A DNA stretch of 64,000 nucleotides from Myxococcota bacterium (GTDB taxonomy: Bacteria; Myxococcota; UBA727; JABDBI01). The notes under the pieces were generated by a model. It made no database searches and was not told the DNA's origin. It saw only the letters and a program-made list of their open reading frames with translations. The translations under genes and the position numbers were made by a program. This document shows, piece by piece, positions 1-8,670 of the stretch (positions are counted from its first letter, which is position 1; each line of letters begins with the position of its first letter). The DNA lies in assembly GCA_040387835.1 (NCBI GenBank), contig JAZKCZ010000001.1:263444-327443 (forward strand), written 5' to 3'.

Positions 1-6
1 AGAAAT

Positions 7-35
7 TTGACTTGTTATTTTTCCGTCGCTATCCT
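7..35 (+). promoter_or_regulatory. sigma70-type promoter of the small secreted peptide gene
   Basis: A TTGACT box at 7-12 and a TATCCT box at 30-35 are separated by exactly 17 bp. They lie about 50 bp upstream of the well-formed ribosome binding site and ATG at 89. The -35 box is close to consensus and the -10 box is moderate. Seen by eye only; no transcript evidence. Confidence 0.45.
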
Positions 36-88
36 CTCGATTACCTAAGTCGAATTACGGAGATTTAACGTCGTCAAAGGAGTACGGT

Positions 89-265
89 ATGCCGTTTATT
101 TTCTTGCTGATTGCTATCCTATTTGCGCCGGTTGAGATTAGAGCTCATTTGGAACATGAAATATTTCATTTGGCTGGATGCGAGAGCCTGGAAGAAGAGG
201 AAGCTGAGGAGAAGTCGTCTAAAGGTAGGGATCGAGACTTCTTTTGGTGGGGACTTCCCGTTTAA
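89..265 (+). CDS. small secreted/exported hypothetical protein (58 aa)
   Basis: This short gene starts at ATG 89, five bases after a strong AAAGGAGT ribosome binding site (76-83), and has a sigma70-like promoter upstream. The protein opens with a hydrophobic stretch (residues 2-14, MPFIFLLIAILFAP) that looks like a signal peptide or signal anchor. An acidic segment (EEEEAEE, about 35-41) and a C-terminal FFWWGLPV follow. Its stop codon overlaps by a few bases the stop of the FAD dehydrogenase gene on the other strand, so the two genes converge. No family recognised. The good initiation signals are the main evidence that it is real. Confidence 0.5.
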   Translation: MPFIFLLIAILFAPVEIRAHLEHEIFHLAGCESLEEEEAEEKSSKGRDRDFFWWGLPV

Positions 266-1827
266 ACTTTTCCGATGGCTCTGGCCACAATCGCCCCATC
301 CATCGCAGCGCTGACGATTCCACCCGCATAGCCGGCTCCTTCACCACATGGGTAAAGATTTCGAATGCTCGGAGACATGAAAGAGACCGCATCTCGCAAA
401 ACTCTAACTGGGCTTGAGGTTCTGGTTTCAACGCCTACCAAAACCGCTTCTTCGCAAAGATAACCTGGCATTTTCTTGCTGAAAGCGAGCAGTGCTTCAC
501 GCAGTCTCGTGGCAATCGGCAGGCCGCAGCTGTCTAAAATCGCTTCCATATCGGCAGATTTTAGGCCCGGCTCATAACTGGTCGCGGGTAGGGTGGATGA
601 AGTGCGTCTTTTAACGAAATCGGTAGCCCTGACCGCAGGCGCACAAAGCTCGCCCCCGCCGGCGTTCCAGGCTGCTCGCTCAATGCGTCGTTGAAGCTCG
701 ATGCCTCCCAATGGCTGGCTTAGGCCCGCACGAACGGAATCTTCCACGGTGATTGCTACAACTAAGCCGGAGTTGGCGTAAGGTGAGTCTCTACGAGACA
801 AGCTCATGCCATTAACAACCAACTCACCCGCTTCGGTAGACGCTGGTACAATCCAACCCCCTGGGCACATACAAAAAGAGAAGGCTCCCCGTCCGTCTTC
901 AGGCGTATAGGCCAAGCGATAGGGTGCTGCAGCAAGTTTTGGGTGATCTGCGAAGCGCCCATACTGAATTTTGTTAATTATCGGCTGTGGGTGTTCAATT
1001 CTGACGCCCATCGCGAAAGGCTTAGCTTCTAGATCCGCACCAATGCGAGCCAAGATATCAATCATATCGCGTGCTGAATGACCGGTCGCAACGACTACTG
1101 ATCTCCCGGAGACTTCAGTGCCATCATGCAGGCGCACACCAACCGCCAATTCCCCATCAACGCAGATATCAACAACCCGCCGCTCGAACTCAAAACGAAC
1201 GCCCAATGATTCAAGATGCTCCCGAAGGGCAGTGATCACTTTAGGCAGGCGATTGGAGCCGATATGCGGACGAGCGTCCGTCAGAATATTCTCCGGTGCG
1301 CCATGCGCGACCAGAATCTCCAAGACATCTCGTACGTCACCGCGCTTGTGAGAACGTGTATAGAGCTTGCCGTCTGAGTAAGTCCCTGCGCCACCTTCGC
1401 CAAAGCAATAATTGCTATCGGAATCCACCACGCCATGCTGCGTGAGACCTTTCAAATCTCTACGCCTTGCTTGAACCATCTTGCCACGGTCAAAAATAAT
1501 CGAAGCGATGCCTTGGCGTGCGAGTTCATAAGCACAAAAAAGACCTGCCGGTCCTGCGCCGATGATCAACACCGGCGCGCCTTGTACAGCCCGTGGCTTA
1601 GGCTCAGCAAGCACGACTTCACCGGTGGGCACGGTGCCGACAGTAAGCAAGAATCGTACTTTGCCGTGTCTGGCGTCGATGGCTCTTCGCTTGATTTCAA
1701 AAGGCGGCAAAATCTCTGGAGCAACGCCTAATTTCTGAGAAATATATTGGGCGATGGCCAGATTTTCGTCAGGCTCATCGAGCTCAATCAGTAAATCTAT
1801 TTCGAAATCTTCGGGTAGTTGCATCAT
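262..1827 (-). CDS. FAD-dependent dehydrogenase, COG2509-type NAD(P)/FAD oxidoreductase
   Basis: A 521-residue flavoprotein. Residues about 85-120 form a Rossmann dinucleotide-binding site with GAGPAG at 90-95, and a second conserved stretch ends in VVATGHSARD near 250. An N-terminal region of about 80 residues precedes the FAD fold, and the C-terminal half carries the YPCGEGAGYAGGI signature. This arrangement is typical of the uncharacterised COG2509 dehydrogenases, whose substrate is unknown. It ends convergent with the small peptide gene at 89-265 and is divergent from the 102-residue gene at 1856, with only 28 bp between the starts. Family assignment is firm; the reaction is unknown. Confidence 0.88.
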   Translation of the reverse strand: MMQLPEDFEIDLLIELDEPDENLAIAQYISQKLGVAPEILPPFEIKRRAIDARHGKVRFLLTVGTVPTGEVVLAEPKPRAVQGAPVLIIGAGPAGLFCAYELARQGIASIIFDRGKMVQARRRDLKGLTQHGVVDSDSNYCFGEGGAGTYSDGKLYTRSHKRGDVRDVLEILVAHGAPENILTDARPHIGSNRLPKVITALREHLESLGVRFEFERRVVDICVDGELAVGVRLHDGTEVSGRSVVVATGHSARDMIDILARIGADLEAKPFAMGVRIEHPQPIINKIQYGRFADHPKLAAAPYRLAYTPEDGRGAFSFCMCPGGWIVPASTEAGELVVNGMSLSRRDSPYANSGLVVAITVEDSVRAGLSQPLGGIELQRRIERAAWNAGGGELCAPAVRATDFVKRRTSSTLPATSYEPGLKSADMEAILDSCGLPIATRLREALLAFSKKMPGYLCEEAVLVGVETRTSSPVRVLRDAVSFMSPSIRNLYPCGEGAGYAGGIVSAAMDGAIVARAIGKV

Positions 1828-1855
1828 GGGTGTTTAAATATGGTATTTTGAGAAA

Positions 1856-2164
1856 ATGTTAGAACCAGAAACCCTGTCACAAGCGATAAAACGTTTCAAT
1901 GCCCGAGGATATACCGAGGATTTCAGAGCCCACGCAGGTAAGCTGAAGGCAACACCCGCTGACAAGCTGTTCCAACCAACGGAACTGAGCGTTGATGAAA
2001 CTTTCCGATTGGAAGGTGACACCAATCTGGAAGACGAATTGATTTTGTTTGCTTTGTCTGATCCCAGCTCCGGCCTTAAAGGGACTTACGTCAGCGCCTA
2101 TAGTACCAACATGGATCCGCTTGATGTCGATATCATGCAAAAGCTGAGCACGCCCAAAGCCTAA
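1856..2164 (+). CDS. conserved small hypothetical protein (102 aa)
   Basis: A soluble protein of 102 residues with no signal peptide. The pattern ETLSQAIKRFNARGYTEDF at the N-terminus, followed by VDETFRLEG and GTYVSAY, resembles small proteins of about 100 residues common in Bacteroidota. Databases often label those phosphoribosylpyrophosphate synthetase, although they are far too short for that enzyme. I therefore call it conserved hypothetical and would not transfer the enzyme name. It is divergent from the FAD dehydrogenase and followed 35 bp later by a membrane protein gene on the same strand. Confidence 0.7.
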   Translation: MLEPETLSQAIKRFNARGYTEDFRAHAGKLKATPADKLFQPTELSVDETFRLEGDTNLEDELILFALSDPSSGLKGTYVSAYSTNMDPLDVDIMQKLSTPKA

Positions 2165-2199
2165 GGAATCTGGCTAAAGCCATCTTGGTTTATGCCTTG

Positions 2200-2601
2200 A
2201 TGCGCATTTTCGTTTTCCTGCTGATGGTCTGTTTAACTGCCGGGGCTTATCCGGACCCCGGCAAGTGCGTATGGCTGTCCAGCAATGGCACTGAGCTTGG
2301 CTGCGTGCCGCTTGGCGCGATCGCTGATTTGGTTTTAAAAAATATCTCTCAGATGCAATCTCAAAATGGCCAACACGATGTGCCCACCTTTTGGGAATTG
2401 GTGAGTTCCTGGGGAATGTCGGTATCTGCCCTAATTCTGGTGGTTTTAGCATTTGTCATGGCGGATAAAGAGGAGCAGGTATCGACTTTTATGAAAAAGC
2501 TCACCTTCGGTTTTGGCCTTATTGGCGGCATCGCCTATGTCATTCCATCCGTCTGCGGTCTATGCCTGTACTCCGCCTGGGATTGTTGGGGATGTCAGTA
2601 A
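2200..2601 (+). CDS. small membrane protein with signal peptide, hypothetical
   Basis: An ATG at 2200 gives a protein of 133 residues beginning MRIFVFLLMVCLTAGAYPDP, a clear signal peptide; a TTG five codons upstream is less likely. Two hydrophobic segments follow at about 80-98 (SVSALILVVLAFVM) and 110-130, and the mature part carries several Cys residues (CVWL, GCVP, CGLCLY, CWGC). No family recognised. The 3' end overlaps about 40 bp of the convergent lipase maturation factor gene. The arrangement suggests an exported protein held in the inner membrane, possibly with disulfides. Confidence 0.6.
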   Translation: MRIFVFLLMVCLTAGAYPDPGKCVWLSSNGTELGCVPLGAIADLVLKNISQMQSQNGQHDVPTFWELVSSWGMSVSALILVVLAFVMADKEEQVSTFMKKLTFGFGLIGGIAYVIPSVCGLCLYSAWDCWGCQ

Positions 2602-3960
2602 GAAGTCTTCGATAAACTCCCGATGCCAATAATTTCCACTCGATGCGCGCTCGGCAGGCGTTGTGAAGCGGTACACATATCGTTGCACCCGAATCTGGAC
2701 CGGCGGCCGGTTTTTAAATGGATTGGTGCGAAATAAGCGCAAAAGCGCACGGTCATTGTGCATTAATTTGCCGATCAAATTAAAAAGCCATGGATGTTGA
2801 TAAGGCGATGACATGGCCGCGAACCACATCAACCAATCTAATCTCAAATGATACGGTGCAATTTGTATGCCTGCGCGCTTTAAATCGCCCGGCTTGCCCC
2901 AGAATTCATAAGCCTGCCAATGGACACCATCCCAGCTTCCCTCAATAATCAGCTCATAACGCGGCCTGGTGATAGACCCAAAAGCACCGTAAGTTCCAAC
3001 AAGGTGGAATGGATCAAAACTGGCGTTCATGATTTGGCGGCGAGAAAACATATTTCGAATGGGCTTAATGCTTAAGGCTGCGACCAGCGCCGCAACGCCA
3101 TATGTCAAAGTGCTTAACACCTCGCTATGGTGCAGCATACCCCAGGAATCCCCAAATAGCCAAATCAGCTGAGCGTCACTAAAGGTGCTGATGCACAAAA
3201 TCATGGTCAAAAAGCCCAAGAAAGCAAAGTTGCCGCTCATAAAAAGCCAGCCATGAAACAAGATGGTTGCTGCCCCAGCAATGCCCGCAATTGGCTGCGG
3301 CATAAAATAGAGAAAGGGCACCGCCAGCTCGACAAGATGGTTCACTAAAACGCCAAATCGATGCACCGGCTTAGGCAGATGATGGAAATACCAACTGAGT
3401 GGATTAGGAATGGGCTGCGATTCATAGTGATAATAAAGGCAGGTCAAATCCCGCCAACACTTGTCCCCTCGGATCTTAATCATGCCCGCCCCGAACATCA
3501 CCCGGAACAAAAACCATCGATAAAGCCAAATAGTGACATTGCCCCCATCCAAAAAGATGGCCAAAAATCCGGCTTCCAAAAGCATGGATTCCCATCCAAA
3601 TGAATAGAAAATCTGCCCAACATTAACGAATGATAAATAAAGCAGCCATAAAAGCACCCAAACGCTGAAGGACACCCAAATGCCAAATCGCTCTGGCAGT
3701 CCGAACAACACCATCAATGAAAGAGCAACGCCAAGCCACCCAAAAATTAAAATAGCCGAGTCCTGTGGCATCAAGAAGAACAGGCTGGGTCGTTCTTTGA
3801 AGTTAGATCGTTTGATATACCTATCAATTGGTAATAAACCGTTCTTTCCCAGCAGGGGCAAGTATTGATGAATCACAGCGATAAAAGCTAAAAGATACAC
3901 AAGTCCGAGGCTGCGTTTAAGCAATAGACCGGTTAGGTAATAAGTTGTTTCAAACGCCAT
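2560..3960 (-). CDS. lipase maturation factor family membrane protein
   Basis: A 466-residue polytopic protein that matches bacterial homologues of lipase maturation factor 1 (LMF1). It has several hydrophobic helices through the first 300 residues, the conserved stretch around GAGMIKIRGDKCWRDLTCL, and a C-terminal soluble domain containing YELIIEGSWDGVHW. In vertebrates LMF1 assists folding of secreted lipases; the bacterial function is not established. It starts 24 bp from the divergent DCC-family thiol oxidoreductase gene, a pairing that makes sense if both act on cysteine-containing exported proteins. That functional link is inference. Confidence 0.88.
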   Translation of the reverse strand: MAFETTYYLTGLLLKRSLGLVYLLAFIAVIHQYLPLLGKNGLLPIDRYIKRSNFKERPSLFFLMPQDSAILIFGWLGVALSLMVLFGLPERFGIWVSFSVWVLLWLLYLSFVNVGQIFYSFGWESMLLEAGFLAIFLDGGNVTIWLYRWFLFRVMFGAGMIKIRGDKCWRDLTCLYYHYESQPIPNPLSWYFHHLPKPVHRFGVLVNHLVELAVPFLYFMPQPIAGIAGAATILFHGWLFMSGNFAFLGFLTMILCISTFSDAQLIWLFGDSWGMLHHSEVLSTLTYGVAALVAALSIKPIRNMFSRRQIMNASFDPFHLVGTYGAFGSITRPRYELIIEGSWDGVHWQAYEFWGKPGDLKRAGIQIAPYHLRLDWLMWFAAMSSPYQHPWLFNLIGKLMHNDRALLRLFRTNPFKNRPPVQIRVQRYVYRFTTPAERASSGNYWHREFIEDFLLTSPTIPGGVQA

Positions 3961-3984
3961 TTCAGTAGGATATTATAGCTCGTG

Positions 3985-4356
3985 ATGAAAAAACTAACAA
4001 TTTATTATGATGGCGCTTGTGGAATTTGTAGAAATGAAATGGCTAAATTAAAGGCTAGAGATCGCCTGAATTTAATGCAGCTGGTGGACGCCAGCAGACC
4101 TGACTTTAATGCTCAGGCAGAAGGCCTGGACCCAGTGGCTTTGAGGCGTTGGTTGCATTTGAAAGATGAGCGAGGCCGAGTGCTGGTTGGCGTTGATGCC
4201 TTTGCCTTGATTTGGTCAGTCACTGGCCATCCGATTTTGTCTAAGCTTTGCCAGCTGCCGGTTAGCAAACAAATCGCGCAAGTGATTTACAGGCTTATCT
4301 CTAGATATCGCTATTTACTCAGCAATGATAAAGCCTGCAAATGGACAAGCGCTTGA
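3985..4356 (+). CDS. DCC-family thiol-disulfide oxidoreductase (DUF393)
   Basis: A protein of about 123 residues with the defining DCC motif near the N-terminus: YYDGACGICRNEM, in which CGIC is a thioredoxin-like CxxC. A GTG codon sits immediately before the ATG at 3985; I choose the ATG. The family (YuxK/DUF393) is predicted to catalyse thiol-disulfide exchange, and proteins of this type are often encoded next to, or fused with, membrane proteins. Here it is divergent from lipase maturation factor with very little space between the starts. It has no signal peptide, so it should act in the cytoplasm. Confidence 0.85.
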   Translation: MKKLTIYYDGACGICRNEMAKLKARDRLNLMQLVDASRPDFNAQAEGLDPVALRRWLHLKDERGRVLVGVDAFALIWSVTGHPILSKLCQLPVSKQIAQVIYRLISRYRYLLSNDKACKWTSA

Positions 4357-4398
4357 TTACGTTTGAACGGTAGCTGCGTGCCGCCTCCCTAATCTGGC

Positions 4399-5715
4399 AT
4401 GGCAGAGTCCGTCGAACAAATTTCTGGCGAATGGAAAACACGCTGGCGCGAGCTTGACCTGCCAGGCCGCCGGCAACACTTTTTCGCCCTGCCGCCGCCT
4501 CAAGCGGAAAATTTGTTCGAAAAGCTTTCTAAAAAAGAGCAGATGGAGCTAATTGGTGAGCTGTCGCTAGCCGATTGGGGAGTATGGATTCGGCTGCTAC
4601 GCTTGGATGACGCTGCAGATTTGATTCAAAAGCTTCCGGCGGAATTAAGAAGTGATACGCTGGCGCATTTCGATGAGAATGCCAGGCGAGAAATTATCGG
4701 TCTGATGGCCTATGCGGAAGATGCTGCCGGTGGCTTGATGAACCCTCGTTATATTAGAATCCGGCCCGACATGACGGTAGGCGAAGCGGCCAGATATCTG
4801 AGCGCGCAAGCCAAAAAGAACGTTGAAATTGTCTACTACTCCTACGTGTTAGAGCGAGATCAACGTTTGATAGGCGTCTTATCTTTTCGAAACTTGTTGC
4901 TGGCCAAAGAAGACGAAGTGATTAGCGACATTATGCACCGGGATGTCGTTTCCGTTCCCGAACAAATGGATCGGGAAGAGGTTTTAAGACTTTTCTCTAA
5001 ATACCACTTTATTGCCTTGCCCGTGGTGGATGCAGACGGCCATATGAAGGGCATTGTCACTCATGACGATTTGGCCAAAGCCGCTCAGCAAGTGGCCACC
5101 GAAGACATGCAAAAAGTCGGGGGTATGGAAGCGCTGGATGCACCGTATTTTCAAGTCTCGCTTTTTGACATGCTTAAAAAACGTGGCGGTTGGCTAATGG
5201 CACTATTCATCGGCGAGATGGCCACTGCCACAGCGATGGCGCATTACGAGCAAGAGATAGCGCAAGCGTTGGTGCTGGTGCTTTTTATCCCCCTCATTAT
5301 TAGCTCTGGTGGAAACTCGGGTTCACAGGCAACGACACTCATTATCCGGTCGTTGGCGTTAAAAGAAATCCGCCTCAAGGATTGGTGGCGGGTAATGCAT
5401 CGAGAACTCGTTGCAGGCTTGATGCTTGGTATATTGCTCGCCTCTATTGGTTTTTTGCGCGTGATTATTTGGCAATACTGGAAGCCAAGCTATGGCGAGC
5501 ACTATTGGCTTGTGGCAGTTACTGTAGCCTGTAGCTTGGTAGGCGTGGTCCTATGGGGCACCCTAACCGGCTCCATGTTGCCATTTTTGCTGAGAAAATT
5601 AGGTTTCGATCCTGCGAGCGCGTCTGCACCATTTGTGGCGACGTTGGTCGATGTGACTGGTCTAATCATCTACTTCTCGGTGGCCAGCATGATTTTAAGC
5701 GGCACGCTTTTATAG
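4399..5715 (+). CDS. mgtE: magnesium transporter MgtE
   Basis: A 438-residue homologue of the Mg2+ channel/transporter MgtE. The N-terminal superhelical domain (about 1-130) is followed by a CBS pair (about 140-255) that in this family senses cytosolic Mg2+. After that come five transmembrane helices with the pore signatures PLIISSGGNSGSQA (about residue 300) and PASASAPFVATLVDVTG (about 405-420), whose Asp lines the pore. All domains are present at usual length. It follows the DCC gene by 42 bp on the same strand. No Mg2+ riboswitch fits in that gap, so regulation is likely through the CBS domains. Confidence 0.95.
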   Translation: MAESVEQISGEWKTRWRELDLPGRRQHFFALPPPQAENLFEKLSKKEQMELIGELSLADWGVWIRLLRLDDAADLIQKLPAELRSDTLAHFDENARREIIGLMAYAEDAAGGLMNPRYIRIRPDMTVGEAARYLSAQAKKNVEIVYYSYVLERDQRLIGVLSFRNLLLAKEDEVISDIMHRDVVSVPEQMDREEVLRLFSKYHFIALPVVDADGHMKGIVTHDDLAKAAQQVATEDMQKVGGMEALDAPYFQVSLFDMLKKRGGWLMALFIGEMATATAMAHYEQEIAQALVLVLFIPLIISSGGNSGSQATTLIIRSLALKEIRLKDWWRVMHRELVAGLMLGILLASIGFLRVIIWQYWKPSYGEHYWLVAVTVACSLVGVVLWGTLTGSMLPFLLRKLGFDPASASAPFVATLVDVTGLIIYFSVASMILSGTLL

Positions 5716-5778
5716 CCGTAGGCCCAAAACTCGACAGATTGATTTGTGTCAGTTACAAAATCTAATGGAGGCCTGATT

Positions 5779-6126
5779 ATGGCAAATAGATTTAATTATG
5801 CATTGTTAACTTCAATGTTATTGGTGATTTCAGCTTGTGGCGCGGATGTGTTGCCTCACGGCGGTATTGCCAATTTTACCGCGCATCCTAATTCCGTATG
5901 CAATGTCACCGGCAGTACTGACAGCTTTCAAATCGAATGCGCCAAAGACGTTGATTGGGTTCTAATGACCTCCATGGACGGTAAAGCGAGGATAACCAGA
6001 GCAGATGTCAGAAAGTTCATTGGCGCTTCCGCAAGCTCAAATCCTATTACTTTAACACTCGTTCATACAGACGGTAGCGAGTCGGGTGTCTCAATCGGCA
6101 GCTTAGCGAGCCAATCGCCCAATTAG
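5779..6126 (+). CDS. small putative lipoprotein, hypothetical
   Basis: The ATG at 5779 is preceded by a TGGAGG ribosome binding site and gives 115 residues beginning MANRFNYALLTSMLLVISAC. This is a lipoprotein signal peptide with a lipobox-like ISAC at the Cys. The mature part is small and polar, with VCNVTGSTDSFQIECAKD suggesting one disulfide and an immunoglobulin-like beta fold; the fold is a guess. An upstream GTG in frame would add 11 residues and spoil the signal peptide. The 3' end overlaps the convergent symporter gene by 24 bp. No family recognised. Confidence 0.6.
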   Translation: MANRFNYALLTSMLLVISACGADVLPHGGIANFTAHPNSVCNVTGSTDSFQIECAKDVDWVLMTSMDGKARITRADVRKFIGASASSNPITLTLVHTDGSESGVSIGSLASQSPN

Positions 6127-7263
6127 ATAGGTGGCAGCGGTATTGCCAGTCACGTTCAGTAAAGTTGCCATCGGATCAATAATGATGCTGATGGCAGCGA
6201 TAATCATCAGCGCTTCAGGCGGAAAACCATAAGCGCTGATAATCAAAAGCTCCCCAAGCATCCCGCCGCTAGGAATCGCGCCCATCACGGTGCCCACTAA
6301 AAATGCAATACCGATCGCCGTCAGCCAGATGCTCAGCCCCGAAAAATCCATCTGATAAACGCCAAACAAAAATGCGATCTTAAAAACCCCTCCCATGACC
6401 GAGCCGTGCTTATGAAGCAGCGAGCCTAAGGGCAGGGTGGTCTCATATATTTCAGGTTCAACACCCATAGCACCAGCGGCCTTCAAGTTCGCTGGTATGC
6501 TGGCCGCACTGCTACAAGTAGCCAGCGAAGTACTAGCTGGCAAAAAGATATTTGCCCAAAATATTCGAAGGCCTAACGCGGAGGAAGTCAAATAGGCATA
6601 AGCCGAGTACACCACCACAAAATAAGCCGCCGCAAACAGATAATAAATAATCGTCACCCGCCCATAATTAACCGCAACCTGCGGCCCAAGCGTCATGACC
6701 AAATGCGCAAAATAAGCAAAAAAGCCGATGGGTGCGTAATACATGACGTAAGAAAACATCCGCATCATCACTTCTTCACCAGCTTCCAAAAACGAAGACA
6801 GTACCCTGCTGGAGGCAGAGGCCACCCCAAATAAGATGGCAAAAAGCATGAGCGCCAGCATATTTTTATGAGACCAAAGCTCAGAAAAATTTGAAACCGT
6901 AAGCATGGCCACCAATTGCTCGGACAAATGTGGTGCAGCAACGGATTCAGCCGCGGGCAGGCTTAAATGCACGCCTAAAGCTGGTGGGAAAATCTGCACG
7001 ATAATTAAACCAAGAGTGGCCGCAACCAAACTTCCGACCGTGAACACCACCACCATCGTTCCAAATATCTTGCCAATCCGTCCGACTTGCGCAGCGCGCG
7101 AAGTTGCAGCGGAGATACTAAAAAATATCAGCGGCACCACAATCGTCAGCACCAAATTGAGAAAGATATCTCCCAGCGGCTTAATATAAGTCGCGGCGTC
7201 GCCACCAAAATAACCGAGGCCGGCGCCTGCTAAAATCGATAGACCTAAAATAAGTTGAAACAT
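6103..7263 (-). CDS. dicarboxylate/amino acid:cation symporter (DAACS) family protein, divergent
   Basis: A 386-residue polytopic protein of the GltP/DctA fold. It has the serine-rich re-entrant loop (LATCSSAASIPANL, about 247-260), the TM7 region (TLPLGSLLHKHGSVM, about 275-290) and the TM8 region (DPMATLLNVTGN, about 360-371). In well-studied members TM7 reads NMDGT and TM8 has R (substrate carboxylate) and a D (sodium site). Here those positions are HKHGS, A and N. The fold is clear, but substrate and ion coupling may differ from glutamate/Na+ transport. It lies 43 bp after a small secreted protein gene in the blc operon. Confidence 0.85.
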   Translation of the reverse strand: MFQLILGLSILAGAGLGYFGGDAATYIKPLGDIFLNLVLTIVVPLIFFSISAATSRAAQVGRIGKIFGTMVVVFTVGSLVAATLGLIIVQIFPPALGVHLSLPAAESVAAPHLSEQLVAMLTVSNFSELWSHKNMLALMLFAILFGVASASSRVLSSFLEAGEEVMMRMFSYVMYYAPIGFFAYFAHLVMTLGPQVAVNYGRVTIIYYLFAAAYFVVVYSAYAYLTSSALGLRIFWANIFLPASTSLATCSSAASIPANLKAAGAMGVEPEIYETTLPLGSLLHKHGSVMGGVFKIAFLFGVYQMDFSGLSIWLTAIGIAFLVGTVMGAIPSGGMLGELLIISAYGFPPEALMIIAAISIIIDPMATLLNVTGNTAATYLIGRLAR

Positions 7264-7306
7264 CAGCCCGCAAGGGTACTGCTTTTAGACGCTAAAGCAA
7301 CCGGTG

Positions 7307-7612
7307 TTAAAACCGGTAAATGGTTTTGGTGAGTGGGTTGATATCGTTGGCTTTATGACAGCGCTTTCCGGGCGAGCATGTCAAATCAGTCCCTGAAAAT
7401 CCAGGCCAGTCCAGCATAGGCTTATACTCAGGCTGCTTTTTAAGCCAAGGATCCATCGCCCAACGATGCCCATATTCCAAAGGCATATTGAGCAGCATTT
7501 CGTGTTTCCCAGGCTTACTAGGAACGGGCTTTATGACCTTTTTACCCGCAGAAATATCCATATGAAGCGCAAAAAACATAAGCGCTAGCTTTAATAAGAT
7601 AGTTCTGTTCAT
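7307..7612 (-). CDS. small secreted hypothetical protein (101 aa)
   Basis: Starts at ATG 7612, directly abutting the stop codon of the lipocalin gene (7613-7615), so translation is probably coupled. The first 20 residues (MNRTILLKLALMFFALHMDI) look like a signal peptide. The mature part is rich in Pro, Lys and Trp, with two Cys (CSPGKRC). No family recognised. It may be a periplasmic partner of the lipocalin, but only the gene order supports that. Confidence 0.6.
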   Translation of the reverse strand: MNRTILLKLALMFFALHMDISAGKKVIKPVPSKPGKHEMLLNMPLEYGHRWAMDPWLKKQPEYKPMLDWPGFSGTDLTCSPGKRCHKANDINPLTKTIYRF

Positions 7613-8149
7613 TTACCTCTTATCTATAATTAGGGCTGATATGTCAAATCCCTGTGCTTTAATGTTAGCTAAGATCTCATCGTATTTCTGAGGCTTAATT
7701 GTCTGCGATCTACTTAAAATCCAGAGATACTTTTGCTCAGGCTCACTCACCACAACATATTCATAGTTATCATCCAAATCAATAATCCAGTAATTCCCCC
7801 AACCAAAACCAGTCCAGCGCAGCCAATCGGGCAGAAAACTTACCTTCAACTTGGCATTGGTCTGCGCATCAACCACTTGAGCAATACCAACCGCTTCTTT
7901 CATCGAACCATCTTCCAAATCACATCGGTTGATAACGGATACGACGCCATCTTTTAAAGCATATTCAGCGGTGGATCTCAGGCACCCCTTTTGAAACCGA
8001 TTGGGCAGGCGAGCGATCTCATACCATTTGCCCATGTACCGGCTCAGATCCACGTGAGAGACTGTCTGCAGCGAAGTTTGGGGCGCATGGGAGCATCCAA
8101 GCGCAAACACGAGAACCATAAGAAGGACGCAATATTTACCTTTCATCAA
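7613..8149 (-). CDS. blc: outer-membrane lipocalin lipoprotein Blc
   Basis: A 178-residue bacterial lipocalin. The signal peptide ends in a lipobox (FALGC, Cys at about residue 19). The lipocalin signature GKWYEIARLPNRFQKGC follows at about 40-56, then the expected beta-barrel strands and a late YVVVSEPEQKYLWILSR. E. coli Blc binds lysophospholipids and sits in the outer membrane; a similar role is likely here. It is the first gene of a three-gene unit with a small secreted protein and the DAACS transporter, and is divergent from the secreted protein at 8221. Confidence 0.92.
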   Translation of the reverse strand: MMKGKYCVLLMVLVFALGCSHAPQTSLQTVSHVDLSRYMGKWYEIARLPNRFQKGCLRSTAEYALKDGVVSVINRCDLEDGSMKEAVGIAQVVDAQTNAKLKVSFLPDWLRWTGFGWGNYWIIDLDDNYEYVVVSEPEQKYLWILSRSQTIKPQKYDEILANIKAQGFDISALIIDKR

Positions 8150-8220
8150 AACAGCCTAACATAAGGCTTATGGCACGGCTGTGGCAGAATAATTTCGCTA
8201 AGCTAACTCTTTAACAGCTG

Positions 8221-8670
8221 ATGCTTCCAAAAATAATGCTGATATTTTTCTGCTGCGGATTTGTGATGGCCGAATGGCACCCTCGCATTAGGGCGTGTGC
8301 CTCTTGCTTGCAACTAAGTGTTGAGCTGGAAGTCTGCGAATGTTTGAAACGCCTGGAAGCAGCGTCATTGAGCATGTTTCAAACTCAATACCACTCGAAT
8401 ATCTTAATGTTTAGTTGGGCACGGCATAAGATGATCACCTTCCCAGAGCTGCTCCGTACTTGCAACATTCGCATTGATCGTGCGGAAGATGATATCCCAG
8501 TGGTTTCTGATAGCACGGTGCCTGGTTATGCCGTTAGCATGCCAGGTGACATGAGTCTGTCTTCCATCACAGTGGTAGATTACTCACGCCCGCCATCGCC
8601 TAAATCGCCGATGGTTTTGTTAAATGCGGGCTCTCAAAACGCTGACCACGCGGGAGTCAGTAGGCGATAG
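8221..8670 (+). CDS. Cys-containing secreted hypothetical protein (149 aa)
   Basis: Starts at ATG 8221 with a short hydrophobic leader (MLPKIMLIFFCCGFVMA) that should direct export. The mature N-terminus is Cys-rich (CASC and CEC within 20 residues), followed by a helical stretch and a proline-rich tail. No family recognised. The 3' end overlaps the end of the minus-strand gene at 8620-8844 by about 50 bp, so at least one boundary deserves caution. Confidence 0.5.
   Translation: MLPKIMLIFFCCGFVMAEWHPRIRACASCLQLSVELEVCECLKRLEAASLSMFQTQYHSNILMFSWARHKMITFPELLRTCNIRIDRAEDDIPVVSDSTVPGYAVSMPGDMSLSSITVVDYSRPPSPKSPMVLLNAGSQNADHAGVSRR

Noticed and set aside
4357-4398. Mg2+ riboswitch (M-box or ykoK) before mgtE
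   Set aside because: The gap is only 42 bp, far too short for either structure.
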